Source of the DNA: Pseudomonas veronii
GTDB taxonomy: Bacteria > Pseudomonadota > Gammaproteobacteria > Pseudomonadales > Pseudomonadaceae
Length of the DNA stretch: 64,000 bases
Direction of reading: 5' to 3'
Assembly: GCF_001439695.1 (NCBI RefSeq)
Contig: NZ_JYLL01000023.1
Location: 1 to 64,000, forward strand
Both the position numbers and the translations under genes were made by a program. The stretch's first letter is position 1, and each line of letters begins with the position of its first letter. A model generated the notes under the pieces. It did no database searches. It was not told the DNA's origin and was given only the letters and a program-made list of their open reading frames with translations. Of this stretch, positions 51,397-64,000 are shown one piece after another.

Positions 51397-53307
51397 TTAG
51401 TGGTCAGCTGCAGGACCGCCGATCGGGTTTTCAGGGCGTTCGTTCTGAACCACTGGCGGCGTGCCAGAGGTGCCCGAACCACCTTCCCAATCGCGAGGTT
51501 CACGCGGTGTACGGCCCGCCATGATGTCGTCGATCTGATCGGCATCAATGGTTTCGTACTTCATCAGCGCATCCGCCATGGCATCCAGCTTGTCGCGGTT
51601 GTCGGTGAGGATCTGCTTGGCCGTGCCGTAGCACTGGTCAATGATGCTGCGCACTTCGGAGTCGATCAGCTTGGCTGTCTCACCGGAGAAGCTGGCACTT
51701 TGACCGCCACCGCCACGTCCCAGGAACACTTCGCCTTCTTCCTCGGCGTACATCAAAGGACCGAGTTTTTCCGACAGGCCCCACTTGGTCACCATGTTCC
51801 GCGCAATCTGGCTGGCACGCATGATGTCGTTGGAAGCGCCGGTGGTGACACCGTCGAAGCCCAGGGTCATCTCTTCAGCAATCCGGCCGCCGTACAGCGA
51901 GCAGATCTGACTGATCAACGCACGCTTGGAGAGGCTGTAGCGATCCTCTTCCGGCAGGAACATGGTCACACCCAGCGCCCGACCACGAGGAATGATCGAC
52001 ACTTTGTAGACCGGGTCATGCTCAGGCACGACGCGCCCTACGATAGCGTGACCGGCTTCGTGATAAGCGGTGTTCTGCTTCTCTTTCTCGGACATGACCA
52101 TGGATTTGCGCTCGGCGCCCATCATGATCTTGTCTTTGGCCAGTTCGAACTCTTTCATTTCCACGATGCGCTTGCCGGTACGGGCCGCAAACAGCGAAGC
52201 CTCGTTCACCAGGTTGGCCAGGTCGGCACCGGAGAAGCCAGGCGTACCGCGGGCAATCACGGCCGGAGCGACGTCGTCGCCCATGGGTACTTTACGCATG
52301 TGGACTTTCAGGATCTGTTCACGACCACGGATATCCGGCAAGCCCACCACAACCTGACGGTCGAAACGGCCTGGACGCAGCAATGCAGGGTCCAACACAT
52401 CCGGACGGTTGGTTGCGGCAATGACGATGATGCCGTCATTCATTTCAAAGCCGTCCATCTCCACCAGCAACTGGTTGAGGGTCTGCTCACGCTCATCGTG
52501 ACCACCGCCCATGCCAGCACCACGATGGCGACCAACGGCGTCGATTTCATCGATGAAGATGATGCATGGCGCGTGCTTCTTGGCCTGCTCGAACATGTCG
52601 CGAACACGGCTGGCACCGACGCCGACGAACATTTCGACGAAGTCCGAACCGGAAATGGTGAAGAACGGCACCTTGGCTTCACCGGCAATCGCCTTGGCCA
52701 GCAAGGTTTTACCGGTACCCGGCGGGCCGACCATCAGCACACCGCGTGGAATGCGGCCACCCAGGCGCTGGAACTTGCCCGGATCACGCAGGAACTCGAC
52801 CAGCTCACCCACTTCTTCCTTGGCTTCGTCGCAACCGGCGACGTCAGCCAGGGTGGTCTTCACCTGGTCTTCGGAGAGCAGGCGCGCCTTGCTCTTGCCG
52901 AAACTCATCGGCCCGCCCTTGCCTCCTGCACCGCCTTGCATCTGGCGCATGAAGAACATGAACACGGCGATGATCACCAGGATCGGGAAGCTTGCCACCA
53001 GGAGTTGAGTCCAGATGCTCTGCTGCTCAGGCAGCTTGCCTTCGACGATCACGTGGTTATCCACCAGGTCGCCGATCAGACCGTTGTCCTGGATTGCCGG
53101 ACGAATGGTCTTGAAGCCGTCGCCATCGTTGCGCTTGCCGGTAATCACGTAGCCATCAACCGCTACGCGCTCGACCTTGCCATCCTTAACTTGCTGGATG
53201 AAGTCGGAATAGTTGAGGGTCTGCGGCTCGTTAGGGCTGGAGAAGTTGTTCATCACCGTCACCAGGACAGCCGCGATGATCAACCACAGGATCAGATTCT
53301 TTGCCAT
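51397..53307 (-). CDS. ftsH: ATP-dependent zinc metalloprotease FtsH
   Basis: This 636-residue membrane protease has two N-terminal helices (about 2-22 and 100-120), AAA+ domain with GPPGTGKT (about 197) and second region of homology, and zinc site HEAGH (about 417). It degrades misfolded membrane proteins and short-lived regulators. ATG at 53307 matches E. coli; a TTG at 53316 is better spaced to AGAGGG and could be used. Confidence 0.96.
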   Translation of the reverse strand: MAKNLILWLIIAAVLVTVMNNFSSPNEPQTLNYSDFIQQVKDGKVERVAVDGYVITGKRNDGDGFKTIRPAIQDNGLIGDLVDNHVIVEGKLPEQQSIWTQLLVASFPILVIIAVFMFFMRQMQGGAGGKGGPMSFGKSKARLLSEDQVKTTLADVAGCDEAKEEVGELVEFLRDPGKFQRLGGRIPRGVLMVGPPGTGKTLLAKAIAGEAKVPFFTISGSDFVEMFVGVGASRVRDMFEQAKKHAPCIIFIDEIDAVGRHRGAGMGGGHDEREQTLNQLLVEMDGFEMNDGIIVIAATNRPDVLDPALLRPGRFDRQVVVGLPDIRGREQILKVHMRKVPMGDDVAPAVIARGTPGFSGADLANLVNEASLFAARTGKRIVEMKEFELAKDKIMMGAERKSMVMSEKEKQNTAYHEAGHAIVGRVVPEHDPVYKVSIIPRGRALGVTMFLPEEDRYSLSKRALISQICSLYGGRIAEEMTLGFDGVTTGASNDIMRASQIARNMVTKWGLSEKLGPLMYAEEEGEVFLGRGGGGQSASFSGETAKLIDSEVRSIIDQCYGTAKQILTDNRDKLDAMADALMKYETIDADQIDDIMAGRTPREPRDWEGGSGTSGTPPVVQNERPENPIGGPAADH

Positions 53308-53507
53308 ATCGTTCAATTAACTACCCTCTGAAGCAAGCTCCGCTACTGGCGCGCGCTTCGCATGATATTCACCGGCCTAACTTACTACATTACCTACAAC
53401 TCTGGCAGGCGCCGTCTGTAACCCTTTGTGAAACTTTGACTACACAATATTCGTAAAGCTTCGTGACGAAAGCGATATAAAAAAACCTATCGACTCCCCT
53501 CAAACCT

Positions 53508-54158
53508 TCAAAGGCGCTCATCACTCGCTGCACCTTCGATACCGCGGAACCCCCGCGCCAGCAGATATTGCTCGCGAGACCGGTCCCGTGAGGAGTCCGG
53601 TTTACGCATCTGCACCTTATCGAACAGCTTGCGGATGTTCTTGTGGTACTCGTCGAAACCTTCGCCCTGGAAGACCTTGACCAGGAAATCACCACCCGGA
53701 CGCAATACCCGCCCCGCCAGATCCAGCGCCAACTCGCACAGGAACATGGCTCGCGGCATATCAACAGCCGGTAATCCACTCATATTGGGGGCCATGTCGG
53801 AAATCACAAGGTCCACCTGCGAATTTCCCACAGCCTGCAGGATCTCAGCTAACACCGCATCCTGGGTAAAGTCACCATGGACGAAGGTCACATCCGGGAT
53901 GCTGTCCATCTCCAGGATGTCGGAAGCGATCAACCGGCCTTGCCCGCCAATCAGACGACTGGCCACCTGGGACCAGCCACCCGGGGCGGCGCCCAGGTCG
54001 ATCACGCTCATGCCGGGACGGAACAGTTTGTCCTTGTCCTGAAGTTCCAGCAGCTTGTAGCTGGCCCGGGAACGGTAGCCGTCCTTTTGCGCCTTTTTGA
54101 CGTAAGGGTCGTTGAAATGCTCTTGCAGCCACTTAAGGCTAGTTTTGGAACGGGCCAC
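53508..54158 (-). CDS. rlmE: 23S rRNA (uridine-2'-O)-methyltransferase
   Basis: This 216-residue FtsJ-family enzyme has the SAM motif DLGAAPGGWSQVA and the catalytic K-D-K-E set (K35, D in SDMAPN, K in LVKVFQG). It methylates U2552 of 23S rRNA. It lies upstream of ftsH (190-bp gap) and diverges from yhbY. Confidence 0.95.
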   Translation of the reverse strand: MARSKTSLKWLQEHFNDPYVKKAQKDGYRSRASYKLLELQDKDKLFRPGMSVIDLGAAPGGWSQVASRLIGGQGRLIASDILEMDSIPDVTFVHGDFTQDAVLAEILQAVGNSQVDLVISDMAPNMSGLPAVDMPRAMFLCELALDLAGRVLRPGGDFLVKVFQGEGFDEYHKNIRKLFDKVQMRKPDSSRDRSREQYLLARGFRGIEGAASDERL

Positions 54159-54263
54159 GGGCCACCTCGAAAATAAAACGGGTCGTGATTAACTGGGCGG
54201 TCCCGGACTCGCTCGGGTAAACTGGCCGCCGCTTTTTACAAGATCAGACGCAGGGGTCAGATT

Positions 54264-54572
54264 ATGCCGCTCACTCAAGAGCAGAAGAAACAGTACAAAT
54301 CCATTGGCCACCATCTGAAACCAGTTTTGATCGTGGCCGACAACGGTTTGACTGAAGGTGTGTTAGCCGAACTTGAACGCGCATTGGGCGATCACGAACT
54401 GATCAAGATCAAGGTCAACATCCTTGACCGCGAAGCGCGCCTGGCCGCCATTGCAGAACTGTGCAAGGTTGGCAAGGCAGACCTGGTTCAGGTCATCGGC
54501 AAGATGGCACTGCTGTATCGCAAGAACTTCAGCGTCAACAAGCAACTGTCGAACGTTCATCGCTTCAAATGA
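54264..54572 (+). CDS. yhbY: YhbY family RNA-binding (CRM-domain) protein
   Basis: This 102-residue protein is one CRM domain (YKSIGHHLKPVLIVADNGLT; LYRKN end). E. coli YhbY associates with pre-50S particles. Divergent from rlmE, whose product also acts on 50S; the pairing is conserved. Confidence 0.93.
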   Translation: MPLTQEQKKQYKSIGHHLKPVLIVADNGLTEGVLAELERALGDHELIKIKVNILDREARLAAIAELCKVGKADLVQVIGKMALLYRKNFSVNKQLSNVHRFK

Positions 54573-54581
54573 CAACAAGGG

Positions 54582-55022
54582 TCACGGGCGTGCTTCGCGC
54601 GCCCCGCCACTCCACCCAGGCGCCGGTTGCATCACCAGCACCAGGCCGGAAAACCCTAGCACAAGATAGCTGAATAGCTGCCAGCGCAACGCTTCCGGCA
54701 GCCACACATGCACGATGCAATACATTGCACATGCATACAGCGCCATCAACAGCAGTTGGCCGCGAATATCCCGCCACAAACTCCCCAAGCCTTCGGCCTT
54801 GATCAGCACCAGCGCCTGAAGCGTCACGCACGCCGCCGCAAAACCCACCAGCAGCGCACTCAGTAATCCATCGATCTCATCGATCAACAACGGCGCCAGG
54901 CCAATCAGGCCCAACGCCGGTAACACGCCAATATGCAACAACCACAGGCCGCCCACCCACAGCATCTGGGCAAACTGCCAAAGCATGGCGCCCGCACGAA
55001 GCGGGCGCCGCCTTTCAGACAT
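54582..55022 (-). CDS. DUF4149 inner-membrane protein
   Basis: This 146-residue protein has four membrane helices (about 13-32, 45-68, 78-100, 110-132). It matches the DUF4149 type (MLWVGGLWLLHIGVLPALG). Its ATG overlaps the greA stop, so it is the last gene of the carA-carB-greA unit; function unknown. It converges on yhbY. Confidence 0.78.
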   Translation of the reverse strand: MSERRRPLRAGAMLWQFAQMLWVGGLWLLHIGVLPALGLIGLAPLLIDEIDGLLSALLVGFAAACVTLQALVLIKAEGLGSLWRDIRGQLLLMALYACAMYCIVHVWLPEALRWQLFSYLVLGFSGLVLVMQPAPGWSGGAREARP

Positions 55023-55487
55023 GGCGAACTTCAACAATCTCGTACTCGATCACGCCACCGGGCGTTTTCACAACCACCACATCACCCTCTTCCTTGGCAA
55101 TCAAGGCACGGGCCAGTGGCGAACCGACGGAGATCTTGCCGAGTTTGAAGTCAGCTTCGTCTTCACCGACGATGTGGTACACCACGCTTTCGTCGGTTTC
55201 GACATTGGCGATTTCCACCGTGGTGCCGAAAATCACTTTGCCGGTGTGCGGGATGGTCGTGACGTCGATGATGACCGCATTCTGCATACGGCCTTCGATG
55301 TCACGGATCCGCGCCTCGACCATACCCTGCTGCTCGCGGGCAGCGTGGTATTCGGCGTTTTCCTTCAAGTCACCCAGCTCGCGGGCCGTACCGATGTCCT
55401 GGCTCAGCTTTGGACGTACGACCTTGGTCAGATGGGCGTGCTCCTCTTCCAGGGCCTTGGCGCCCCGAACGGTCATTGGGTATTTGA

Positions 55488-55491
<4 letters not shown>
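55015..55491 (-). CDS. greA: Transcription elongation factor GreA
   Basis: This 158-residue protein has the coiled-coil N-terminal domain with acidic tip and the FKBP-like C-terminal domain (SPLARALIAKEEGDVVVVKTP). It rescues backtracked RNA polymerase. Start overlaps the carB stop. Confidence 0.97.
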
Positions 55492-58709
<3,218 letters not shown>

Positions 58710-58814
58710 GGGTTTGTCACTCAAATCCGCAGGTCAGTCGGCAAGCCGTCTTGAACAATCTTTGAAGAGCCTGCGGGGGCCACCGACAGTCGGGGCCGCC
58801 CGCAGGCCGCTCAG

Positions 58815-59951
58815 TCAGCGTCGCTTGGCCATCTCATTGATGAAACGGTCGAACAGCGGCGCTACGTCGTTCGGGCCCGGGCTGGCTTCAGGGTGGCCCT
58901 GGAAGCTGAACGCGCTCTTGTCGGTGCGCTCGATGCCTTGCAGGGAACCGTCGAACAGCGACTTGTGGGTCGCACGGACGTTGGCCGGCAAGGTCGTTTC
59001 ATCCACCGCAAAACCGTGGTTCTGGCTGGTGATCATCACTACGCCGGTGTCCAGGTCCTGTACAGGGTGGTTCGCGCCGTGGTGGCCGTGCCCCATTTTC
59101 AGGGTCTTGGCGCCGGAGGCCAGAGCGAGCAGTTGGTGGCCCAGGCAGATACCGAACACCGGGATCTCGGTCTCCAGCACGTCCTTGATCGCCTTGATGG
59201 CGTAGTCGCATGGCTCAGGGTCACCCGGGCCGTTGGATAGGAACACGCCGTCCGGCTGCAACGCCAGGACGTCGCTGGCAGGGGTTTGCGCCGGCACCAC
59301 GGTCACGCGGCAACCGCGCTCGACCAGCATGCGCAGGATGTTGTACTTGATGCCGTAGTCGTAAGCCACTACGTGGTAGGGCAGATCAGCAGCGTCGATG
59401 GTCTCGTGGCTGTCGGTCTTCAAGTCCCAGACAGTGGAGCGCCAATCGTACTGTTCCTGGGTGCTGACGACTTTCGCCAGGTCCATGCCCTTCAGGCCAG
59501 GGAAGCCTTGCGCCGCAGCAATTGCCGCAGCCTCGGAGATATTCTCACCGACCATGATGCAGCCGTTCTGCGAGCCTTTTTCACGCAGGATGCGTGTCAG
59601 GCGGCGCGTATCGATACCGGCGATCGCCACAACGTTGTTGGCTTTCAGGTAATCGGACAGCGACATCGTGCTACGCCAGTTGCTCGCAACCAGTGGCAGG
59701 TCACGAATCACCAGGCCCGCGGACCAGACGCGATTGGACTCGACGTCTTGCGGCGTAGTACCGGTGTTGCCGATGTGCGGATAAGTCAGGGTAACGATCT
59801 GTTGGGCGTAGGAAGGATCGGTAAGGATTTCCTGATAGCCGGTCATGGCAGTGTTAAACACCACCTCTCCAACGGTTTGACCGTCGGCTCCAATGGCTTC
59901 GCCGCGAAAAATGCTGCCATCAGCAAGGGCGAGTATGGCTGGCTTAGTCAA
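58815..59951 (-). CDS. carA: Carbamoyl-phosphate synthase small (glutaminase) subunit
   Basis: This 378-residue class I glutamine amidotransferase has nucleophile cysteine in GICLGHQ (about C269) and the HPEASPGP catalytic end. It supplies ammonia to CarB. The start is TTG, five bases after a strong GGGAGG. A terminator hairpin lies in its leader and a 30-codon ORF overlaps its start. Confidence 0.95.
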   Translation of the reverse strand: MTKPAILALADGSIFRGEAIGADGQTVGEVVFNTAMTGYQEILTDPSYAQQIVTLTYPHIGNTGTTPQDVESNRVWSAGLVIRDLPLVASNWRSTMSLSDYLKANNVVAIAGIDTRRLTRILREKGSQNGCIMVGENISEAAAIAAAQGFPGLKGMDLAKVVSTQEQYDWRSTVWDLKTDSHETIDAADLPYHVVAYDYGIKYNILRMLVERGCRVTVVPAQTPASDVLALQPDGVFLSNGPGDPEPCDYAIKAIKDVLETEIPVFGICLGHQLLALASGAKTLKMGHGHHGANHPVQDLDTGVVMITSQNHGFAVDETTLPANVRATHKSLFDGSLQGIERTDKSAFSFQGHPEASPGPNDVAPLFDRFINEMAKRR

Positions 59952-60040
59952 GAAGACCTCCCGTAAATAAAGCCTGAAAGGGCGATCGCAGGTTGTAAAA
60001 AAGCGGAGTGACGTATGGACACGTCACCCCGCTTCTTCAC
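59948..60040 (-). other. Possible 30-codon leader ORF overlapping carA start
   Basis: A GTG-initiated frame (begins KKRGDVSIR, three Arg and two Lys in its first nine codons) spans the terminator and ends in TTGA, overlapping the carA TTG. No ribosome site. Speculative. Confidence 0.2.
59997..60034 (-). terminator. Terminator hairpin in the carA leader (possible attenuator)
   Basis: AAGCGGaGTGACGT (60001-60014) pairs with ACGTCACcCCGCTT (60021-60034), one mismatch, followed on the minus strand by six T. It lies 46 bp upstream of carA. Confidence 0.88.
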
Positions 60041-60163
60041 TGAATTATTCTGCGCGCTTTTAGTGGACACACTAAAGCTGTAGCTTACAGAAAAAGGCTG
60101 TTTTGGTCCACCGCTAATGAGCCTTAAAGGCAGGAGAATGCGACAGGACGTCGCTTAGCGGGT
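60035..60163 (-). promoter_or_regulatory. Structured segment between two terminators (carAB promoter/leader)
   Basis: This 130-bp stretch between the dapB terminator and the carA-leader terminator holds inverted repeats CCGCTAA (60111-60117)/TTAGCGG (60155-60161) and GTGGAC (60063-60068)/GTCCAC (60106-60111). No strong sigma-70 promoter was clear. It may encode a small leader RNA. Confidence 0.45.
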
Positions 60164-60196
60164 AAAAACGGGGCCTTAGGATAATCCCGAGGCCCC
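60164..60196 (-). terminator. dapB terminator
   Basis: GGGGCCT (60170-60176) pairs with AGGCCCC (60190-60196), followed on the minus strand by GTTTTTA. Confidence 0.88.
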
Positions 60197-60210
60197 ATTT
60201 TAGCTACTGA

Positions 60211-61017
60211 TTAGTGCAGATCCAGCACATCGCGCATGTCATACAGACCCGGCGCACGCCCATCCAGCCACAGCGCGGCACGCACCGCCCCCTTGGCGAA
60301 TGTCATGCGGCTGGAGGCTTTGTGCGTGATTTCCAGGCGCTCGCCTTCAGTGGCGAACAGCACGGTGTGATCACCGACGACATCGCCACCACGAACGGTG
60401 GCAAAACCAATGGTGTCACGCGCACGCGCGCCGGTATGACCTTCACGCCCGTACACCGCCACCTTCGACAAGTCGCGACCCAGGGCATCGGCGATAGCCT
60501 CACCCATGCGCAACGCGGTTCCCGACGGCGCATCGATCTTGTGGCGATGATGGGTCTCGATGATTTCGATATCCGCCTCATCGCCCAGCACGCGCGCCGC
60601 CAGATCCAGCAGCTTGAGCGACAGGTTCACGCCCACGCTGAAGTTGGCGGCAAACACGATGGGAATATCCTTGCCCGCCTCGACCAGCAACTGCTTCTGC
60701 TCAGCGCTCAAGCCGGTGGTGCCGATCACCATGGCCTTGCCCGCCTTGCGGCAGAACGCCAGGTTTTTCAGCATCACGTCCGGCAGCGTAAAGTCGATCA
60801 GCACGTCGAATTCGTCCGCCACCTGCTCCAGATTGCCGGACAACGACACCCCGATACGCCCCAGCGAAGCCAGCTCACCGGCATCGGCGCCGATCAGCGT
60901 ACTGCCTGGGCGAACGATCGCCGCGGTCAGGCCGGAGGCCGGCGAGCGCTGCTGTACCGCTTCGATCAGGGTTTTACCCATGCGCCCGGCAGCGCCCATT
61001 ACGGCTATACGTCGCAT
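60211..61017 (-). CDS. dapB: 4-hydroxy-tetrahydrodipicolinate reductase
   Basis: This 268-residue enzyme has the N-terminal NAD(P) motif GAAGRMG and the C-terminal ETHHRHKIDAPSGTAL signature with catalytic His/Lys. It acts in lysine and diaminopimelate synthesis. ATG at 61017 follows AAGGA; an upstream TTG would add two residues. It lies 10 bp after dnaJ, so it shares the dnaKJ transcript. Confidence 0.96.
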   Translation of the reverse strand: MRRIAVMGAAGRMGKTLIEAVQQRSPASGLTAAIVRPGSTLIGADAGELASLGRIGVSLSGNLEQVADEFDVLIDFTLPDVMLKNLAFCRKAGKAMVIGTTGLSAEQKQLLVEAGKDIPIVFAANFSVGVNLSLKLLDLAARVLGDEADIEIIETHHRHKIDAPSGTALRMGEAIADALGRDLSKVAVYGREGHTGARARDTIGFATVRGGDVVGDHTVLFATEGERLEITHKASSRMTFAKGAVRAALWLDGRAPGLYDMRDVLDLH

Positions 61018-61027
61018 ACTCAATTCC

Positions 61028-62152
61028 TTACAAGTCGCCGAAGAAGCGCTTCACGCCATCGAAGAAGCCCGTGGTTTTCGGCGAGTGGGAGTCGTCACCC
61101 TCCAGCGAACTGCGGAACTCTTCGAGCAACTCGCGTTGGCGACGACCCAGGTTAACCGGCGTTTCCACCGTGACACGGCACATCAGGTCGCCCGCACCGC
61201 CACCACGTACCGGCGCCACGCCTTTGCCACGGATACGGAACTGCTTGCCGGTCTGCGTCCCCTCAGGGATCTTGAGCTTGACCCGACCATCCAGAGTCGG
61301 AATCTCCAGCTCGCCGCCCAGGGCCGCATCAACGAAGCTGATCGGCACTTCGCAGAACAGGTGCTTGCCGTCGCGCTGGAAGATCGAGTGCTCGCGCACA
61401 TTGATCACCACATACAGGTCACCCGTCGGGCCACCCTGGGTCCCCGCCTCGCCTTCGCCCGACAGGCGAATGCGGTCACCGGTATCCACGCCCGCCGGCA
61501 CTTTGACCGACAGGGTTTTGTACTCTTCGACACGCCCTTCACCGTGGCAGGAATCGCACGGGTCAGAAATGATCTTGCCTTGGCCTTGGCACCGCGGGCA
61601 GGTTTGCTGCACCGAGAAGAAGCCCTGCTGCATGCGGACCTGACCGATACCACCGCAGGTCGGGCAAGTGATCGGCGAGGAGCCTTTCTTGGCCCCCGAA
61701 CCGTCGCACGGCTTGCAGTTGACCAGCGTCGGCACGCGGATATTGACGCTGGTGCCGCGCACGGCTTCTTCCAGGTTCAGTTCCAGGGTGTAGCGCAGGT
61801 CGCTGCCGCGCTGGGCACCGCCACGCTGACCACCGCGGCCACCGCCGAAGAAGTCGCTGAACACATCGCCGAAAATATCGGAGAAGTTCTGGCCGCCGAA
61901 GCCGGCACCGCCGCCACCCATGCTCGGGTCGACGCCGGCGTGACCGTACTGGTCGTAGGCCGCACGCTTGTTGGGATCACACAGGCATTCGTAGGCCTCG
62001 TTGGCCTCTTTGAACATTTCTTCGGATTCTTTGTTATCCGGATTACGGTCCGGGTGGTGCTTCATCGCCAGGCGACGGTAAGCCTTCTTCAGGTCCGCCT
62101 CGCTGGAACCGCGCTCCACACCCAATACTTCGTAATAGTCACGCTTTGCCAT
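61028..62152 (-). CDS. dnaJ: Chaperone protein DnaJ
   Basis: This 374-residue Hsp40 has the J domain with HPD (33-35), a Gly/Phe region (GGGGAGFGGQNF), four CxxCxGxG zinc modules (about 140-205) and the C-terminal substrate domain. It stimulates DnaK ATPase. ATG chosen at MAKRDYY. Confidence 0.97.
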   Translation of the reverse strand: MAKRDYYEVLGVERGSSEADLKKAYRRLAMKHHPDRNPDNKESEEMFKEANEAYECLCDPNKRAAYDQYGHAGVDPSMGGGGAGFGGQNFSDIFGDVFSDFFGGGRGGQRGGAQRGSDLRYTLELNLEEAVRGTSVNIRVPTLVNCKPCDGSGAKKGSSPITCPTCGGIGQVRMQQGFFSVQQTCPRCQGQGKIISDPCDSCHGEGRVEEYKTLSVKVPAGVDTGDRIRLSGEGEAGTQGGPTGDLYVVINVREHSIFQRDGKHLFCEVPISFVDAALGGELEIPTLDGRVKLKIPEGTQTGKQFRIRGKGVAPVRGGGAGDLMCRVTVETPVNLGRRQRELLEEFRSSLEGDDSHSPKTTGFFDGVKRFFGDL

Positions 62153-62468
62153 AAGTCTTTGCACTCTTAAGGACGTTCAGCCAGACCCTCCTGAGCCTTG
62201 CCGAACTCGTTGAGCCCCAATACAGGCCCGGACCCAACTCACGTCAATTCAACGATCCTGGTCATAACTGCTTTCAGCCAGGGACCCGGCCAAAAACGCG
62301 GTGACTGTCGCCGGAAAGCAGGAGCATTCCCGATCACACCGCCAGCATCCGAGCCTTGTCGCATGCTGTAAAAATTCGCATACCCCAGACACGCCAACGC
62401 GGGAGCAAGCTCCCGCGCGGCGACATCCTACCAGTCACCGCTTGATAGCGGTCAACCGGCCAAGCAGA
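62153..62468 (-). other. dnaK-dnaJ intergenic region with REP-like palindrome
   Basis: This 316-bp gap holds ACCGCT-tgat-AGCGGT (62437-62452) and a near-perfect CGCGGGAGC/GCTCCCGCG palindrome (62398-62417), which resembles the core of repetitive extragenic palindromes common in P. fluorescens. Neither has a T run. The remainder, about 62165-62390, shows no ORF with a ribosome site and no clear promoter. Confidence 0.5.

Positions 62469-64000
<1,532 letters not shown>

Noticed and set aside
51400..53331. 643-codon open frame opposite ftsH
   Set aside because: Antisense shadow; ftsH is complete and motif-rich.
62398..62417. Palindrome as part of an insertion sequence or integron
   Set aside because: Single short palindrome of REP type, no transposase or flanking duplication.

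Overview
The window is a core-chromosome segment of a Pseudomonas of the fluorescens/putida type (high GC, typical gene order, PrrF and CrcZ small RNAs, CbrA/CbrB, long NusA and IF-2 operon). As far as I can recall, the gene order follows the P. aeruginosa PAO1 chromosome from an rRNA operon through to dnaK, with notable losses here: no panD between panC and pgi, no heme receptor or heme chaperone genes beside the heme ABC transporter, and a single prrF copy instead of a tandem pair. I see no prophage, insertion sequence, integron or CRISPR array.

Layout. Positions 1-279 hold two tandem, leftward rRNA promoters; the 16S gene should begin just left of base 1. Next, all leftward, come msrP-msrQ (repair of oxidised periplasmic methionine), pssA (phosphatidylserine synthesis), ilvI-ilvH-ilvC (branched-chain amino acids, with a long structured leader), and mrcB with a TPR lipoprotein and a YqcC protein. 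Rightward follow a kinase/P-loop fusion protein, a pentapeptide-repeat protein and a TfoX C-terminal protein. An iron block follows: Fur-controlled PrrF sRNA converging on hmuTUV (heme import), and a Rieske protein divergent from hmuT. Then come sfsA and an aminotransferase (leftward), dksA and gluQ (rightward).

19.7-25 kb is the carbon-catabolite control centre: a small membrane protein gene (cbrX) overlapping cbrA, then cbrB, a CbrB-type palindrome, a sigma-54 promoter and the crcZ RNA, which titrates Hfq/Crc. A likely Hfq/Crc target site lies in the same window, at the acetyl-CoA synthetase start. pcnB, folK, panB, panC, pgi, acs, a DUF2236 oxygenase-like protein, a SAM methyltransferase and a giant DUF748/AsmA-like protein complete the rightward half.

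37.9-53.3 kb is a leftward macromolecular-synthesis block: BON-domain protein, pnp, rpsO, truB, rbfA, infB, nusA, rimP, initiator tRNA, tRNA-Leu(GAG), secG, tpiA, glmM, folP, ftsH. Beyond it are rlmE and yhbY (divergent), then the leftward carA-carB-greA-DUF4149 unit, dapB, dnaJ and the 3' part of dnaK, cut by the right edge.

Most genes are standard. The material of greatest interest is regulatory: the crcZ control region, a cluster of four GTAACA hexamers between folK and panB resembling half of the crcZ upstream palindrome, terminator-rich leaders before carA and rimP, the ilvI leader, and the PrrF/heme/Rieske arrangement. I did not find a clear new multi-gene system; the findings list the best leads.
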